Source: JAEHDI01 sp035455185
GTDB taxonomy: Bacteria > Acidobacteriota > Terriglobia > Bryobacterales > Bryobacteraceae
Direction of reading: 5' to 3'
NCBI GenBank assembly: GCA_035455185.1
Contig: DATIFQ010000360.1
Coordinates: 1 to 48,870 of the forward strand
DNA length: 48,870 nt
Shown here: positions 34,316 to 42,333 of the stretch, in pieces
How positions within the stretch are numbered: position 1 is the first letter of the stretch
Layout: every line of letters starts with the position of its first letter
Translations under genes and position numbers: made by a program
Notes under the pieces: model-generated
Told to the model about the DNA's origin: nothing
Seen by the model: the letters and a program-made list of their open reading frames with translations, nothing else
Databases searched by the model: none

Positions 34316-35521
34316 GTGGGTTTCTTGCCTGTCGACGAGCAGTTCGCCTATCTGAGAAAAGGATTTGTTGAGGTCATCCGCGAGGAGGAGTTGCGCGAGC
34401 GCCTCACTGCGTCGTTGAGCACCGGCCGTCCCCTGAAGGTTAAAGTGGGCTTCGATCCCACCGCCCCGGACCTCCACCTCGGCCACACCGTTCTCATTCG
34501 CAAGATGAAGCACTTCGAGGACATGGGCCACACCGTCGTCTTTGTCATCGGCGACGGCACGGCCCGCATCGGCGACCCCACCGGGCGTAACATCACCCGT
34601 CCGCCAATGACCCGCGAAGAGATTCTCGCCAACGCCGAGACTTACAAGATCCAGGTCTTCAAGATCCTCGACCCGGCGAAAACCGAGGTTCGGTTCAACA
34701 GCGACTGGCTCGATCAGCTCGGCTTCGAGTCCATGATCCGCCTCTGCGCCACGTACACCGTCGCTCGTTTGCTCGAGCGTGACGACTTTGCAAAGCGCTT
34801 CAAAGAAAACACGCCCATCTCCGTTCACGAGTTACTCTACCCGCTCGCCCAGGCCTACGACTCCGTTGCCCTCCACGCCGACGCCGAGCTCGGCGGCACC
34901 GACCAGAAGTTCAACCTCCTCGTCGGCCGCGACATCCAGCGCGACTTCGGCCAGCCCTCCCAGATCGTCGGTACCACGCCGCTCCTCGAAGGCACGGACG
35001 GCGTCAACAAGATGTCGAAATCGCTCGGCAACTATGTGGGCATCACCGAACCTCCCGAGGTCATGTTCGCCAAGCTCATGAGCATCAGCGACGAGCTCAT
35101 GTACCGTTACTACGAGCTGCTCACCGACGTCAGCCTCACTGACATCGACCGTCTGCGCGATCGCATTCGCACCGGCGATCTGCACCCCATGCAGGCCAAA
35201 ATCGACCTGGCGAGCCTCATCGTCACCGACTTCCACTCCGCCGGCGACGCCGCGCGCGCCGCTGAGGAGTTCAACCGCGTCGTCCGCCGCGGTGAAGTGC
35301 CCGCTGATCTCCAGACAGTCCGGATCGACGGAGACGTCCGCCGCATCGACAAGGTGCTCGCCAAGGCGGGTCTCGTTGCGTCCGTCAGCGAAGCCACCCG
35401 CAAGCTGAAGGAAGGCGCGGTCGAGATCGACGGTACGAAAGTGGAAGGATTGATCCAGCTTGCGTCGCCCGGCGAGTACGTCGTTCGCGTCGGGAAGAAC
35501 TGGCGTCGGGTTACCCTCTGA
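34316..35521 (+). CDS. tyrS: Tyrosyl-tRNA synthetase
   Basis: A 401-residue class I synthetase that charges tRNA-Tyr. The HIGH-equivalent is HLGH (54-57) in GFDPTAPDLHLGHTVLIRKM, and GDGTARIGDPTGR, QAYDSVALHADAELGGTDQKFNLLVGRD and KMSKS (232-236) follow. An S4 RNA-binding domain is at the C terminus (RRIDKVLAKAGLVASVSEATRKLKEGAVEIDG). The start is GTG at 34316; no in-frame ATG gives the right N terminus. The GNAT gene follows 3 bases after the stop and folP next, so these three probably form one unit. Confidence 0.95.
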   Translation: MGFLPVDEQFAYLRKGFVEVIREEELRERLTASLSTGRPLKVKVGFDPTAPDLHLGHTVLIRKMKHFEDMGHTVVFVIGDGTARIGDPTGRNITRPPMTREEILANAETYKIQVFKILDPAKTEVRFNSDWLDQLGFESMIRLCATYTVARLLERDDFAKRFKENTPISVHELLYPLAQAYDSVALHADAELGGTDQKFNLLVGRDIQRDFGQPSQIVGTTPLLEGTDGVNKMSKSLGNYVGITEPPEVMFAKLMSISDELMYRYYELLTDVSLTDIDRLRDRIRTGDLHPMQAKIDLASLIVTDFHSAGDAARAAEEFNRVVRRGEVPADLQTVRIDGDVRRIDKVLAKAGLVASVSEATRKLKEGAVEIDGTKVEGLIQLASPGEYVVRVGKNWRRVTL

Positions 35522-35524
35522 CAG

Positions 35525-36355
35525 ATGCCTCCAATAGAGAAGATCGTCCCTCTCGAGACGTCGCACATCCCGTTCGTCATGCGCCTCAACGAGGCCGCCG
35601 GATGGAACCAGACCGAAAAGGACTGGGCACGAGTCATTTCCGTGGAACCGGAGGGGTGCTTCGCGCTCTTCGCCGACGGCGTCCTCGCCTCCACCGCCAC
35701 CGCGGTCTGCTTCGGCCGCGCGCTGGCATGGATCGGCATGGTTCTCACCGACCCCGCCTTTCGCGGGCGCGGCTATGCCCGCCGGCTTATGGAACACGCC
35801 CTCGAATTCCTCGACCGCCGCGGAATGGAGTGGATTAAGCTCGACGCCACCGACATGGGCCGTCCGCTCTACCTCAGGCTCGGCTTCGAAGATGAAGCGC
35901 CCGTCGAGCGCTGGGTGCTCGACAACGTGCCCGCCATGCCGCGGGTCGATCTGCCCCCATACGAGCCGGACCCTGCTCTCGATTTCGAAGCCTTCGGCGC
36001 CTGCCGTTCCCGCATGCTCGAGCTGCTCTCGGCCGAGGGGGCCGCGTCAATCCCGGGCGAAGGGTTCGCGATGGCGCGCGCCGGAGCGAAGGCGGATTAC
36101 TTCGGCCCGTGCGTGTGCCGGTCGCCGCAAGCGGCCCGCCGTTTCCTCGAGTGGTTCCTCAGCCGCAGCCCCGGCCGTTCCGCCGCGTGGGACATCCTGC
36201 CCACCAATGTGGAGGCCGTGCGGCTCGCCCGTGAGTTCGGTTTCGAGCGGCGCAGGCAGCTCGTCCGCCAAGTGCGTCCCGGGCCCGCCGCCGGGCAGCC
36301 GCTCCCGCACAACGACGCGTATGTCTTCGCGATCGCCGCCTTCGAGTACGGATAG
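35525..36355 (+). CDS. GNAT-family N-acetyltransferase with C-terminal acetyltransferase-like domain
   Basis: A 276-residue product. The N-terminal GNAT fold has WIGMVLTDPAFRGRGYARRLMEHALEFL, in which RGRGYA is the acetyl-CoA loop, and LDATDMGRPLYLRLGFEDE. The second half (about 150-276; GPCVCRSPQAARRFLEWFL, WDILPTNVEAVRLAREFGFERRRQLVRQV) resembles the Acetyltransf_18-type C-terminal domain that often follows this GNAT type. The substrate is unknown. It lies between tyrS (3 bases) and folP (5 bases). Confidence 0.85.
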   Translation: MPPIEKIVPLETSHIPFVMRLNEAAGWNQTEKDWARVISVEPEGCFALFADGVLASTATAVCFGRALAWIGMVLTDPAFRGRGYARRLMEHALEFLDRRGMEWIKLDATDMGRPLYLRLGFEDEAPVERWVLDNVPAMPRVDLPPYEPDPALDFEAFGACRSRMLELLSAEGAASIPGEGFAMARAGAKADYFGPCVCRSPQAARRFLEWFLSRSPGRSAAWDILPTNVEAVRLAREFGFERRRQLVRQVRPGPAAGQPLPHNDAYVFAIAAFEYG

Positions 36356-36360
36356 ATCCC

Positions 36361-37212
36361 ATGCCACGCAAGCGCTACGAGTGGAAACTGAAGGACCGGG
36401 CGATTCAGCTCGGCGACCGCACACTGATCGCCGGCATTCTCAACGTTACGCCCGACTCGTTCTCCGACGGCGGTAAGTATCTCGACCCCGACCGCGCCTT
36501 CGCCCGCGCTCTCGAACTCGAGGAGGAAGGCGCCGATATCATCGACATCGGCGCGGAGTCCACTCGTCCCGGCTCCGCGCGCATCTCCGAAGCCGACGAG
36601 CTCCGCCGGCTCGTGCCCGTTCTGAAGCGGCTCAAGAACAAGCTGATGGTGCCTGTCTCGGTGGATACCTACAAGTCCGGAGTCGCCGCCAAGGCGTTGG
36701 AACTGGGCGCGGAAATTGTCAACGATCCGACCGGCTTGACCTCCGACCCACAGATCTCCCGCGTGGTCACCCTAAACGACGCCGGCCTCATCCTGAATCA
36801 CATGCGCGGAACGCCCGAAACTTGGGCGAAGCTTCCGCCGCTTCCCGACGTCATGGGGACCATCCTCCACGATCTGGACGCCTCGGTCCACCGCGCCCGC
36901 GGTGCCGGCATCGACCGTTCCCGCATCGTCATCGACCCCGGCCTCGGCTTCGGCAAGCGCAAGGACCAGAACTTCGAGATCCTCGCCCACCTCTCGCAAC
37001 TCGCCCGCCTCGACATCCCCGTCCTGATCGGGCCTTCCCGCAAATCGTTTCTCGCCCAATCGACCGAGCAGCTGACCGCCTTCGCCACCGCCTCGGCCGT
37101 CGCCGCATGCATTCTCGGCGGCGCCCACATCATTCGGGTCCACGAGGTGCGCGAAATGCGCGCCGCGGCCGACATCGCTGACGCCATCCTGCAGTCGGTC
37201 GCCGGCGAGTGA
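36361..37212 (+). CDS. folP: Dihydropteroate synthase
   Basis: A 283-residue TIM-barrel enzyme that joins dihydropterin pyrophosphate to para-aminobenzoate in folate synthesis. All signatures are present: AGILNVTPDSFSDGG, IIDIGAESTRPGS, VSVDTYKSGVAAKAL, IVNDPTGL, HMRGTPETW, IVIDPGLGFGKRKDQNFEIL, LIGPSRKSF and IIRVHEV. Length is normal. It is the last gene of the tyrS unit and converges on the TolC-type gene with only 2 bases between stops. Confidence 0.95.
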   Translation: MPRKRYEWKLKDRAIQLGDRTLIAGILNVTPDSFSDGGKYLDPDRAFARALELEEEGADIIDIGAESTRPGSARISEADELRRLVPVLKRLKNKLMVPVSVDTYKSGVAAKALELGAEIVNDPTGLTSDPQISRVVTLNDAGLILNHMRGTPETWAKLPPLPDVMGTILHDLDASVHRARGAGIDRSRIVIDPGLGFGKRKDQNFEILAHLSQLARLDIPVLIGPSRKSFLAQSTEQLTAFATASAVAACILGGAHIIRVHEVREMRAAADIADAILQSVAGE

Positions 37213-37214
37213 CC

Positions 37215-38504
37215 CTACCTCAACGCCGCCAGCAGTTCCCCTGTCTGCTTCAACAGATTCAGCCGCGCCGTCTCGAGGGCGTAGTTGCTGTCGACGAACG
37301 CGATCCACTTCTCGTCCTCGGTGAACCGCGCCTCCTCCACCTGCCGCAACGGCGCGCGTCCCTCTTCCATCTGCGCCAGCAACACGGAGACCTGCTCCCG
37401 CGCCACGTCGAGATCCAGCTTTGCCACTTCCCGTGCCGTCTCCGCCTGCCGCACTTCACGGTACAGCCGCTGCGCGTCCAGTGAGATGCGGTTCCGAGTC
37501 CCCTGTAGTTCGATGCGCAGCCGCGCCGCGTCACCCTCCGCCTGCGCCGCCCGTGCGTCCACCCCTGGTCCGGCGAACAGCGGAATCTGGAACGACACGC
37601 CGAGCTGCCCGTTGTGCCGCTGGAATTTCCGGAAAAAATCCTCGTAGTTGTTGAACTTCCCCAGCAGCGCATACTGCGCCACCAGGTCCAGTTGCGGAAG
37701 CCGTCCTGCCCGCTCCGCTTTGATCTCGAAGCCCTTGGCGACCAGAGCCGACTCCAGCCGCCTCACCTCTTTGCTGTTGTCGAGCGCCGCGCTTACCGCC
37801 GCCTGTTCCGATTCGGGAAGCTGCGGGGCGGGCCGTTCCTCTACCGTCACTCGAATGCGGTCGTCCGCATTCAGTCCGAGGGCCGCCGTCAGTGCGCCTT
37901 CTGCGTTTGCCCGCTCTACGTCGAGCGCCTCCGCCCGCTGCCGCGCCTGCGCCACGCGCAGGTCCGCGCGCTTCGCCTCGATGGGCAGTTCGCGTCCCTC
38001 GCTCACCCGCGCCCGCATCACGTCGGCGACTCGTGTGAGGCTCTCCACCTGCCGCCGCGCCATCTGCGCCACTTTCGCCGCCCGCTCCGCCTCCAGGTAC
38101 AGTGTCGCCGCGCGATGCGCCGCCTCTTCGCGTTTGGCCGCTGTGTCGAGCGTCGCTCCGCGTGCGTTCTCTCTCGCTTGCGAGATCAGGTGCGACTGTC
38201 GCCGGTTGAAGACGTATTGCACCGCCTGCGCCTGGAAGATCGATGGAGTAGAGCCCGCCACACTCAGCGGGATGCCGTTGCTGTACGCCAGGCCGCTGCC
38301 CGCCGCAACTTTCGGTATGAACGGGTCCCGGGCCAGCCGCACTCCCTGCTCGGCCTTGCCTTCGGCCAGCCGCGCCAGCGCCAGGTCGGGGTTCTGCTTC
38401 AATGCGAGGTCCACCGCTTCGCGGAGAGTCAGCGTTCGTTCCTCACCGGCGGCCCCCGCCGCCATCACTGCAACCGCCAACAACATCCGTATGTAGTTCT
38501 GCAT
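37215..38504 (-). CDS. TolC-family outer-membrane efflux protein
   Basis: A product of about 429 residues with a signal peptide (MQNYIRMLLAVAVMAAGAAGEE) and the duplicated coiled-coil repeats of outer-membrane efflux proteins (LTLREAVDLALKQNPDLALARLA... and the second copy near GQLGVSFQIPLFAGPGVDARAAQAEGDAAR). The start at 38504 is supported by a GAGG 9 bases upstream and puts the signal peptide first. It lies 31 bases downstream of the MacB-type permease, so an efflux or secretion complex is likely, although no HlyD-type adaptor or ATPase is present. Confidence 0.87.
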   Translation of the reverse strand: MQNYIRMLLAVAVMAAGAAGEERTLTLREAVDLALKQNPDLALARLAEGKAEQGVRLARDPFIPKVAAGSGLAYSNGIPLSVAGSTPSIFQAQAVQYVFNRRQSHLISQARENARGATLDTAAKREEAAHRAATLYLEAERAAKVAQMARRQVESLTRVADVMRARVSEGRELPIEAKRADLRVAQARQRAEALDVERANAEGALTAALGLNADDRIRVTVEERPAPQLPESEQAAVSAALDNSKEVRRLESALVAKGFEIKAERAGRLPQLDLVAQYALLGKFNNYEDFFRKFQRHNGQLGVSFQIPLFAGPGVDARAAQAEGDAARLRIELQGTRNRISLDAQRLYREVRQAETAREVAKLDLDVAREQVSVLLAQMEEGRAPLRQVEEARFTEDEKWIAFVDSNYALETARLNLLKQTGELLAALR

Positions 38505-38535
38505 ATTTGTAATCCTCGCCATCCGCCCGGACGTG

Positions 38536-39738
38536 CTACTCGTACCGCAGGGCTTCCGTCGGATTCAGCCGCGCGGCGCGGTTGGCCGGCAGCAGCCCGA
38601 ACACCAGACCGACCACGCAGGACACCACGAAGGCCACCACGATCGACGCGATTGAGATCGGAATCTTCACATCCGAGAAGAGCCGCACGCTGAACGGCAA
38701 TGCCAGTCCAACCAGGATCCCGAGCAGCCCTCCGCCCAGGCTGATCATTACCGCCTCGATAAGGAACTGTCGCAACACCTCGCGCCGCGACGCCCCGACC
38801 GCCATCCGCACGCCGATCTCGCGCGTCCGTTCCGTCACTGTCACCAACATGATGTTCATGATGCCGATCCCGGAGATCACCAGCGCGATCGCCGAAATCA
38901 GGATCAGTACGAGCGTTAGCACCAGCGCGATGCTCTTGGCCGCGTCGAGGATCGCCGTGAGGTTCTCCACCAGGTAGCGCGCGCCCGGCCGGTGCCTGCT
39001 CCGCAGAATCTCGCCCACGTTCGCCGTCACCGCCTCCACGTCTTCGGGACGGCCCACCTGCACATACATCGGGTCGATCCGTTCCACCGGCGTAAAATAC
39101 CGGATCACCGTGATCGGAATCACCACCGTCTCCCGCGACAACTCCGACAGCCCGAAACTCTCCACCCGTTCCTTGAAGGTCCCGATCACCGTGAACTGGA
39201 GCCCGTGTACCTTCAGGACCTGCCCGACCGCCGACTGCGGGCTGCCGTACAACCGCCGCGCCAGCCGCTCGGTCAGCATCGCCACCTTCTCGCGCAGGGA
39301 AACGTCGCTCCAGTCCAGGAACCGTCCCGACAGCAGCACCAGGTTGCGTACCGCCGCATAGTGCTCATCGGTGCCGATGACCTTCACGTCCTCTTCGCGG
39401 CCCTCGATCAGCATCCGGTCGTAGTTGGTCATGACACCCGTCGCGGCCACAATGCGCGAGTCGAGCTGCTGCCGCACCGCATCAACGTCGGAGAGCTTGA
39501 CGAAGTCCGCCTCGACCTCCGCCGCCGACTTCCCTCCAGTCTCGTAATACGCGTAAACGATGTTCGAGCCGATGCCGCGGATCTGCTCGAGGATGTAGTC
39601 CCGGCTCGTCAGCGAAATCGTGACCACGAGAATCACGGAGGCGTTGCCGATGACCATCCCGAGGGAGGTGAGGAACGTGCGCAGTTTGTTGGCGCGTAAA
39701 GCGTGGAGGCTGAACCGGAGCGCTTCGCCGAGGTGCAT
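38536..39738 (-). CDS. MacB/FtsX-type ABC transporter permease
   Basis: A product of about 400 residues with one N-terminal membrane helix (TFLTSLGMVIGNASVILVVTIS), a periplasmic MacB core domain of about 230 residues and three C-terminal helices of the FtsX domain (LVLILISAIALVISGIGIMNIMLVTVTERTREIGVRMAVGA and the last two). TERTREIGVRMAVGA is very typical. These permeases act mechanically with a MacB-like ATPase; none is encoded here. It starts 7 bases after the TPR gene stop and precedes the TolC-type gene. Confidence 0.9.
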   Translation of the reverse strand: MHLGEALRFSLHALRANKLRTFLTSLGMVIGNASVILVVTISLTSRDYILEQIRGIGSNIVYAYYETGGKSAAEVEADFVKLSDVDAVRQQLDSRIVAATGVMTNYDRMLIEGREEDVKVIGTDEHYAAVRNLVLLSGRFLDWSDVSLREKVAMLTERLARRLYGSPQSAVGQVLKVHGLQFTVIGTFKERVESFGLSELSRETVVIPITVIRYFTPVERIDPMYVQVGRPEDVEAVTANVGEILRSRHRPGARYLVENLTAILDAAKSIALVLTLVLILISAIALVISGIGIMNIMLVTVTERTREIGVRMAVGASRREVLRQFLIEAVMISLGGGLLGILVGLALPFSVRLFSDVKIPISIASIVVAFVVSCVVGLVFGLLPANRAARLNPTEALRYE

Positions 39739-39745
39739 GCGGAGA

Positions 39746-40606
39746 TCAGCCCGTGCGGGCTTCCTTGAGCAGCCGTTCGGCCTCACGGCGCGGCGGATCG
39801 TCCGGCGTCAGCGCCAGTGTCAGGTAGCGTTCGAGCAGGCTGCGCGCCGTCCCCAGATTGCGCTTGGAACGTACGTAAGTGCTCGCCTGCGCGAACAAGA
39901 GCTTCGGGGCGCCGGGCGCGATCTTCTCCGCCTGCCGGAACGCGGCGTCGCTCTCTTCGTGCCGGCCCTGCTTCGCCAGGAACCGTGCGAGGTCGATCAC
40001 CCGGCCCACCTGCCCGGGCGCCAGTTCGATCGCCCGCTGGTATTCCGCTTCGGCGGTCTTGAGATCCTTCCGCTTTTCGGCCAGCTTGGCGAAGAAGAAG
40101 TGATACTCGGCCGGGTTGAGATCCTTCGAGCGTTCAGCTAGCTCCGCGGCCTTTTCCGCGCCGCCGCCCAGAAAGCCGGGCGCCTCAAGGTAGTATTCAA
40201 ACAGGTCGCCCACTGCCTCCAGGTTGCGCGGGTCCAGCGCGACGGCCTTCTCGAATGCCTGCCGCGCTTTCTTTGCCTGCCCGGGCGCGGTGAGGAATGA
40301 CGATGTCTCGGCCCGCCGTCCGTGGGCTTTGCCCAGCCAATTGGCGTACACGGAGTTCTTCGGTTCGGCGGCAAGGGCCTTCTCAAACGCTTCGGTGGCG
40401 CCCTTGAAATCGTCCAGCATGTACCGGCAGCGGCCGGCCAGTTCCCACCTCGCGCCGTCTGCTTGCGGAAGGGACTCGATGACCTTCAGCGCCTCCGCGT
40501 ACCGGGTCTTCTGATAGAGCGAGCGCGCCTGCTCCAGCGCCGCCGTCTCGGCGAGCGCAGAGCCCGCCACCAACGCCAGTACTGTCAGCAACTTGCGCAT
40601 CCCCAC
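39746..40606 (-). CDS. Secreted TPR-repeat protein
   Basis: A product of about 286 residues with a signal peptide (MRKLLTVLALVAGSALA) and at least five tetratricopeptide-like helix pairs (ARSLYQKTRYAEALKVIE, ATEAFEKALAAEPKNSVYANWLGKA, ARQAFEKAVALDPRNLEAVGDL, AEAEYQRAIELAPGQVGRVIDLARFL, SDAAFRQAEKIAPGAPKLLFA). It leads the unit containing the permease and TolC-type gene and may scaffold them. Two starts compete. The GTG at 40606 lies 6 bases after a -10-like TAGAAT. The ATG at 40600 has a GGAGG 7 bases upstream. Confidence 0.8.
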   Translation of the reverse strand: MGMRKLLTVLALVAGSALAETAALEQARSLYQKTRYAEALKVIESLPQADGARWELAGRCRYMLDDFKGATEAFEKALAAEPKNSVYANWLGKAHGRRAETSSFLTAPGQAKKARQAFEKAVALDPRNLEAVGDLFEYYLEAPGFLGGGAEKAAELAERSKDLNPAEYHFFFAKLAEKRKDLKTAEAEYQRAIELAPGQVGRVIDLARFLAKQGRHEESDAAFRQAEKIAPGAPKLLFAQASTYVRSKRNLGTARSLLERYLTLALTPDDPPRREAERLLKEARTG

Positions 40607-40612
40607 CCCTCC

Positions 40613-40618
40613 ATTCTA
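40613..40618 (-). promoter_or_regulatory. -10-like hexamer before the TPR gene
   Basis: TAGAAT on the minus strand ends 6 bases before the GTG at 40606 and 12 bases before the ATG at 40600. Confidence 0.35.
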
Positions 40619-40631
40619 CCCACGAAAAACG

Positions 40632-40693
40632 GTGGCTGGCTCTACTGTCCCAAGCCTGTTGGAAAACCAGTGGCTGGCTCCACTGTCCCAAGC
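40632..40693. repeat. Tandem direct repeat, two 24-base copies
   Basis: Copies at 40632-40655 and 40670-40693 (core GTGGCTGGCTC, then ACTGTCCCAAGC) differ at one base and are 38 bases apart. The second copy is also part of the left arm of the inverted repeat below. Confidence 0.7.
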
Positions 40694-40734
40694 GTCGTCT
40701 GCGTGTGGACAGTGGAGCCTGTCACTGGTTTTCC
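40661..40734. repeat. Long inverted repeat (REP/MITE-like or bidirectional terminator)
   Basis: Two 28-base arms (40661-40688 and 40707-40734) are complementary at 26 positions around an 18-base loop. The arms begin and end with GGAAAACCAGTG and CACTGGTTTTCC. It lies just downstream of the beta-lactamase-like gene and upstream of the TPR gene. Terminator function is possible, but the arms and the extra direct repeat look more like a dispersed element. Confidence 0.7.
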
Positions 40735-40748
40735 CCTTCCCCTAACTT

Positions 40749-40769
40749 CTCGACGTATCGGTAGCCACC
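40749..40769 (+). repeat. Copy A of a 21-base intergenic repeat
   Basis: It matches 43841-43861 at 20 of 21 positions (CTCGACGTATCGGT, one mismatch, then GCCACC), and weaker similarity (CGTTTCATC against CGTTTTCATC) continues on the right. Confidence 0.5.
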
Positions 40770-40805
40770 GCCCGTTTCATCCTGGTCTTGAGTCTCGGGC
40801 AGGCG

Positions 40806-42098
40806 TTACTCCACAACCGCCTGCGATGCCAGCACCTGGAACGTGCCGTCAAGATTCAGCCCGCCCGTGGGATGCAGTTGGGCCATGAACACCCCGACCA
40901 ATTGCTCCTTGGGATCGATGAAGAACACCGTGTAGTAAAAGCCTCCCCAACCGTACAGCCCCGGTGATCCCAGCTCATCCATCGGAACCTTGCCGCCCGA
41001 AACCCCAAAACCCAGACCAAAACTCAGGTCCGGAGCCACTTTCCCAAGCTGGTCGTGCGTCATCAGTTCCACCGTTTTGCGGCTCAGCAGCCGCTTTCCA
41101 TCGAGCACGCCGCCGTTCAGCATCATCTGGCAGAACCGGCCATAGTCGGCAGCGGTCGAGTTCAGCCCGGCGCCCCCGCTGAACAGAGTCTTCGGTCCGC
41201 GGTACGGGTAGTCGGCCGAGTATTCGAACGGCCCCTCCACGATCGGCTTGGCCGGAAACCGGCTGATTGCTTTGCCCTCGTCCCGCATGTACACCGAGGC
41301 CAAGCGGGAGACTTTCTCCGAAGGAAGGTAGAAGTGGGTGTCCTTCATCCCCAGCGGTTCGAAAATCCGCGTTCGAAAGAACTCGTCCAACGACTTGCCC
41401 GAAACCACCTCCACCAGCCGTCCGAGCACATCAATCGACAGGCTGTATTCGTACTTGTCACCGGGGTGGAAGAGCAGCGGTTGCGCTGCCAGGCGCTTGA
41501 CACTCTCAGCAATCGTTCCATCGTACTGAAGCAGGCCGTGGGCGACGCCGGCGTCGCGGTATCGGGGGCCGAGATCGGGGTTCCAGTGGTAGACCAGCCC
41601 GGACGTATGGTTGAGCAGATGCTTGATGGTGATTTCCCGTGCCGCCGGAATCGTGTACGGCTCCCCCGCGGCCGGTTTGACAAGCACTTTCGGGTTCTTG
41701 AACTCGGGGAGGTATTTCGACACCGGGTCGTTCAGCAGGAAGCGGCCCTCCTCGTAGAGCATCATCACCGCCAGGCTAGTAATCGGTTTCGTCATGGAGC
41801 AGATCCGGAAGATGTTGTCCGTCTGCATCGGCTTGCCCGACTCGACGTCCGCCATTCCCTGCGCCTTGAGCCACGCCACGCGGCCCTTCCTGGCCACCAG
41901 CGTCACCGCGCCCGCGATCCTCTTCGCCTCGATCTCTCGCTGGACGGCCGCGCCGATTCTCTCCAACCGCACCGCCGACAGGCCCACCTCCTCCGGCTTG
42001 GCTGTCGGCAGACCCTGCCCTGCCGCCGGCAGACACGCAATCGCCGCAGCCAATGCGAACAGCACGCGCAGAATCCGAGATGAAAAGCGAACGTTCAC
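40806..42098 (-). CDS. Secreted class-C beta-lactamase/EstB-like serine hydrolase
   Basis: A 430-residue product starting at a GTG with a near-perfect Shine-Dalgarno (AGGAGG, 6 bases upstream), then a signal peptide (RILRVLFALAAAIACLPAAGQG). The Ser-x-x-Lys site is SMTK (Ser101, Lys104), the second motif reads YSL within YEYSLSIDVLGRLVEVVSG, and GWGGFYYTVFFIDPKEQLVGV and LHPTGG occupy the region of the third motif. The non-classical YSL and HPTGG suggest an esterase or D-aminopeptidase-type role rather than drug resistance. The frame is open a further 51 codons upstream, but that part lacks coding character. Confidence 0.85.
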   Translation of the reverse strand: MNVRFSSRILRVLFALAAAIACLPAAGQGLPTAKPEEVGLSAVRLERIGAAVQREIEAKRIAGAVTLVARKGRVAWLKAQGMADVESGKPMQTDNIFRICSMTKPITSLAVMMLYEEGRFLLNDPVSKYLPEFKNPKVLVKPAAGEPYTIPAAREITIKHLLNHTSGLVYHWNPDLGPRYRDAGVAHGLLQYDGTIAESVKRLAAQPLLFHPGDKYEYSLSIDVLGRLVEVVSGKSLDEFFRTRIFEPLGMKDTHFYLPSEKVSRLASVYMRDEGKAISRFPAKPIVEGPFEYSADYPYRGPKTLFSGGAGLNSTAADYGRFCQMMLNGGVLDGKRLLSRKTVELMTHDQLGKVAPDLSFGLGFGVSGGKVPMDELGSPGLYGWGGFYYTVFFIDPKEQLVGVFMAQLHPTGGLNLDGTFQVLASQAVVE

Positions 42099-42333
42099 AA
42101 TATTCCTCCTGACCCGAAACCAGAGAGTGTACACCCGGAGACCAATCAGCCGCGCAGGAGGCGTCACCTGACACGCCAGTTGTTCGGGGCGACGGCCCGG
42201 TGAACTGAGATGGACGTTCCGGTCTAGTACTGCATAGTATTCATCGCCCATTTACTTCTGCTGTCTGGTGCCCTAGAATCTGAAAATTGCGAGCTTTGCT
42301 CGCCCGAACCGAGATGTGGAGGGGTGCCTAACT

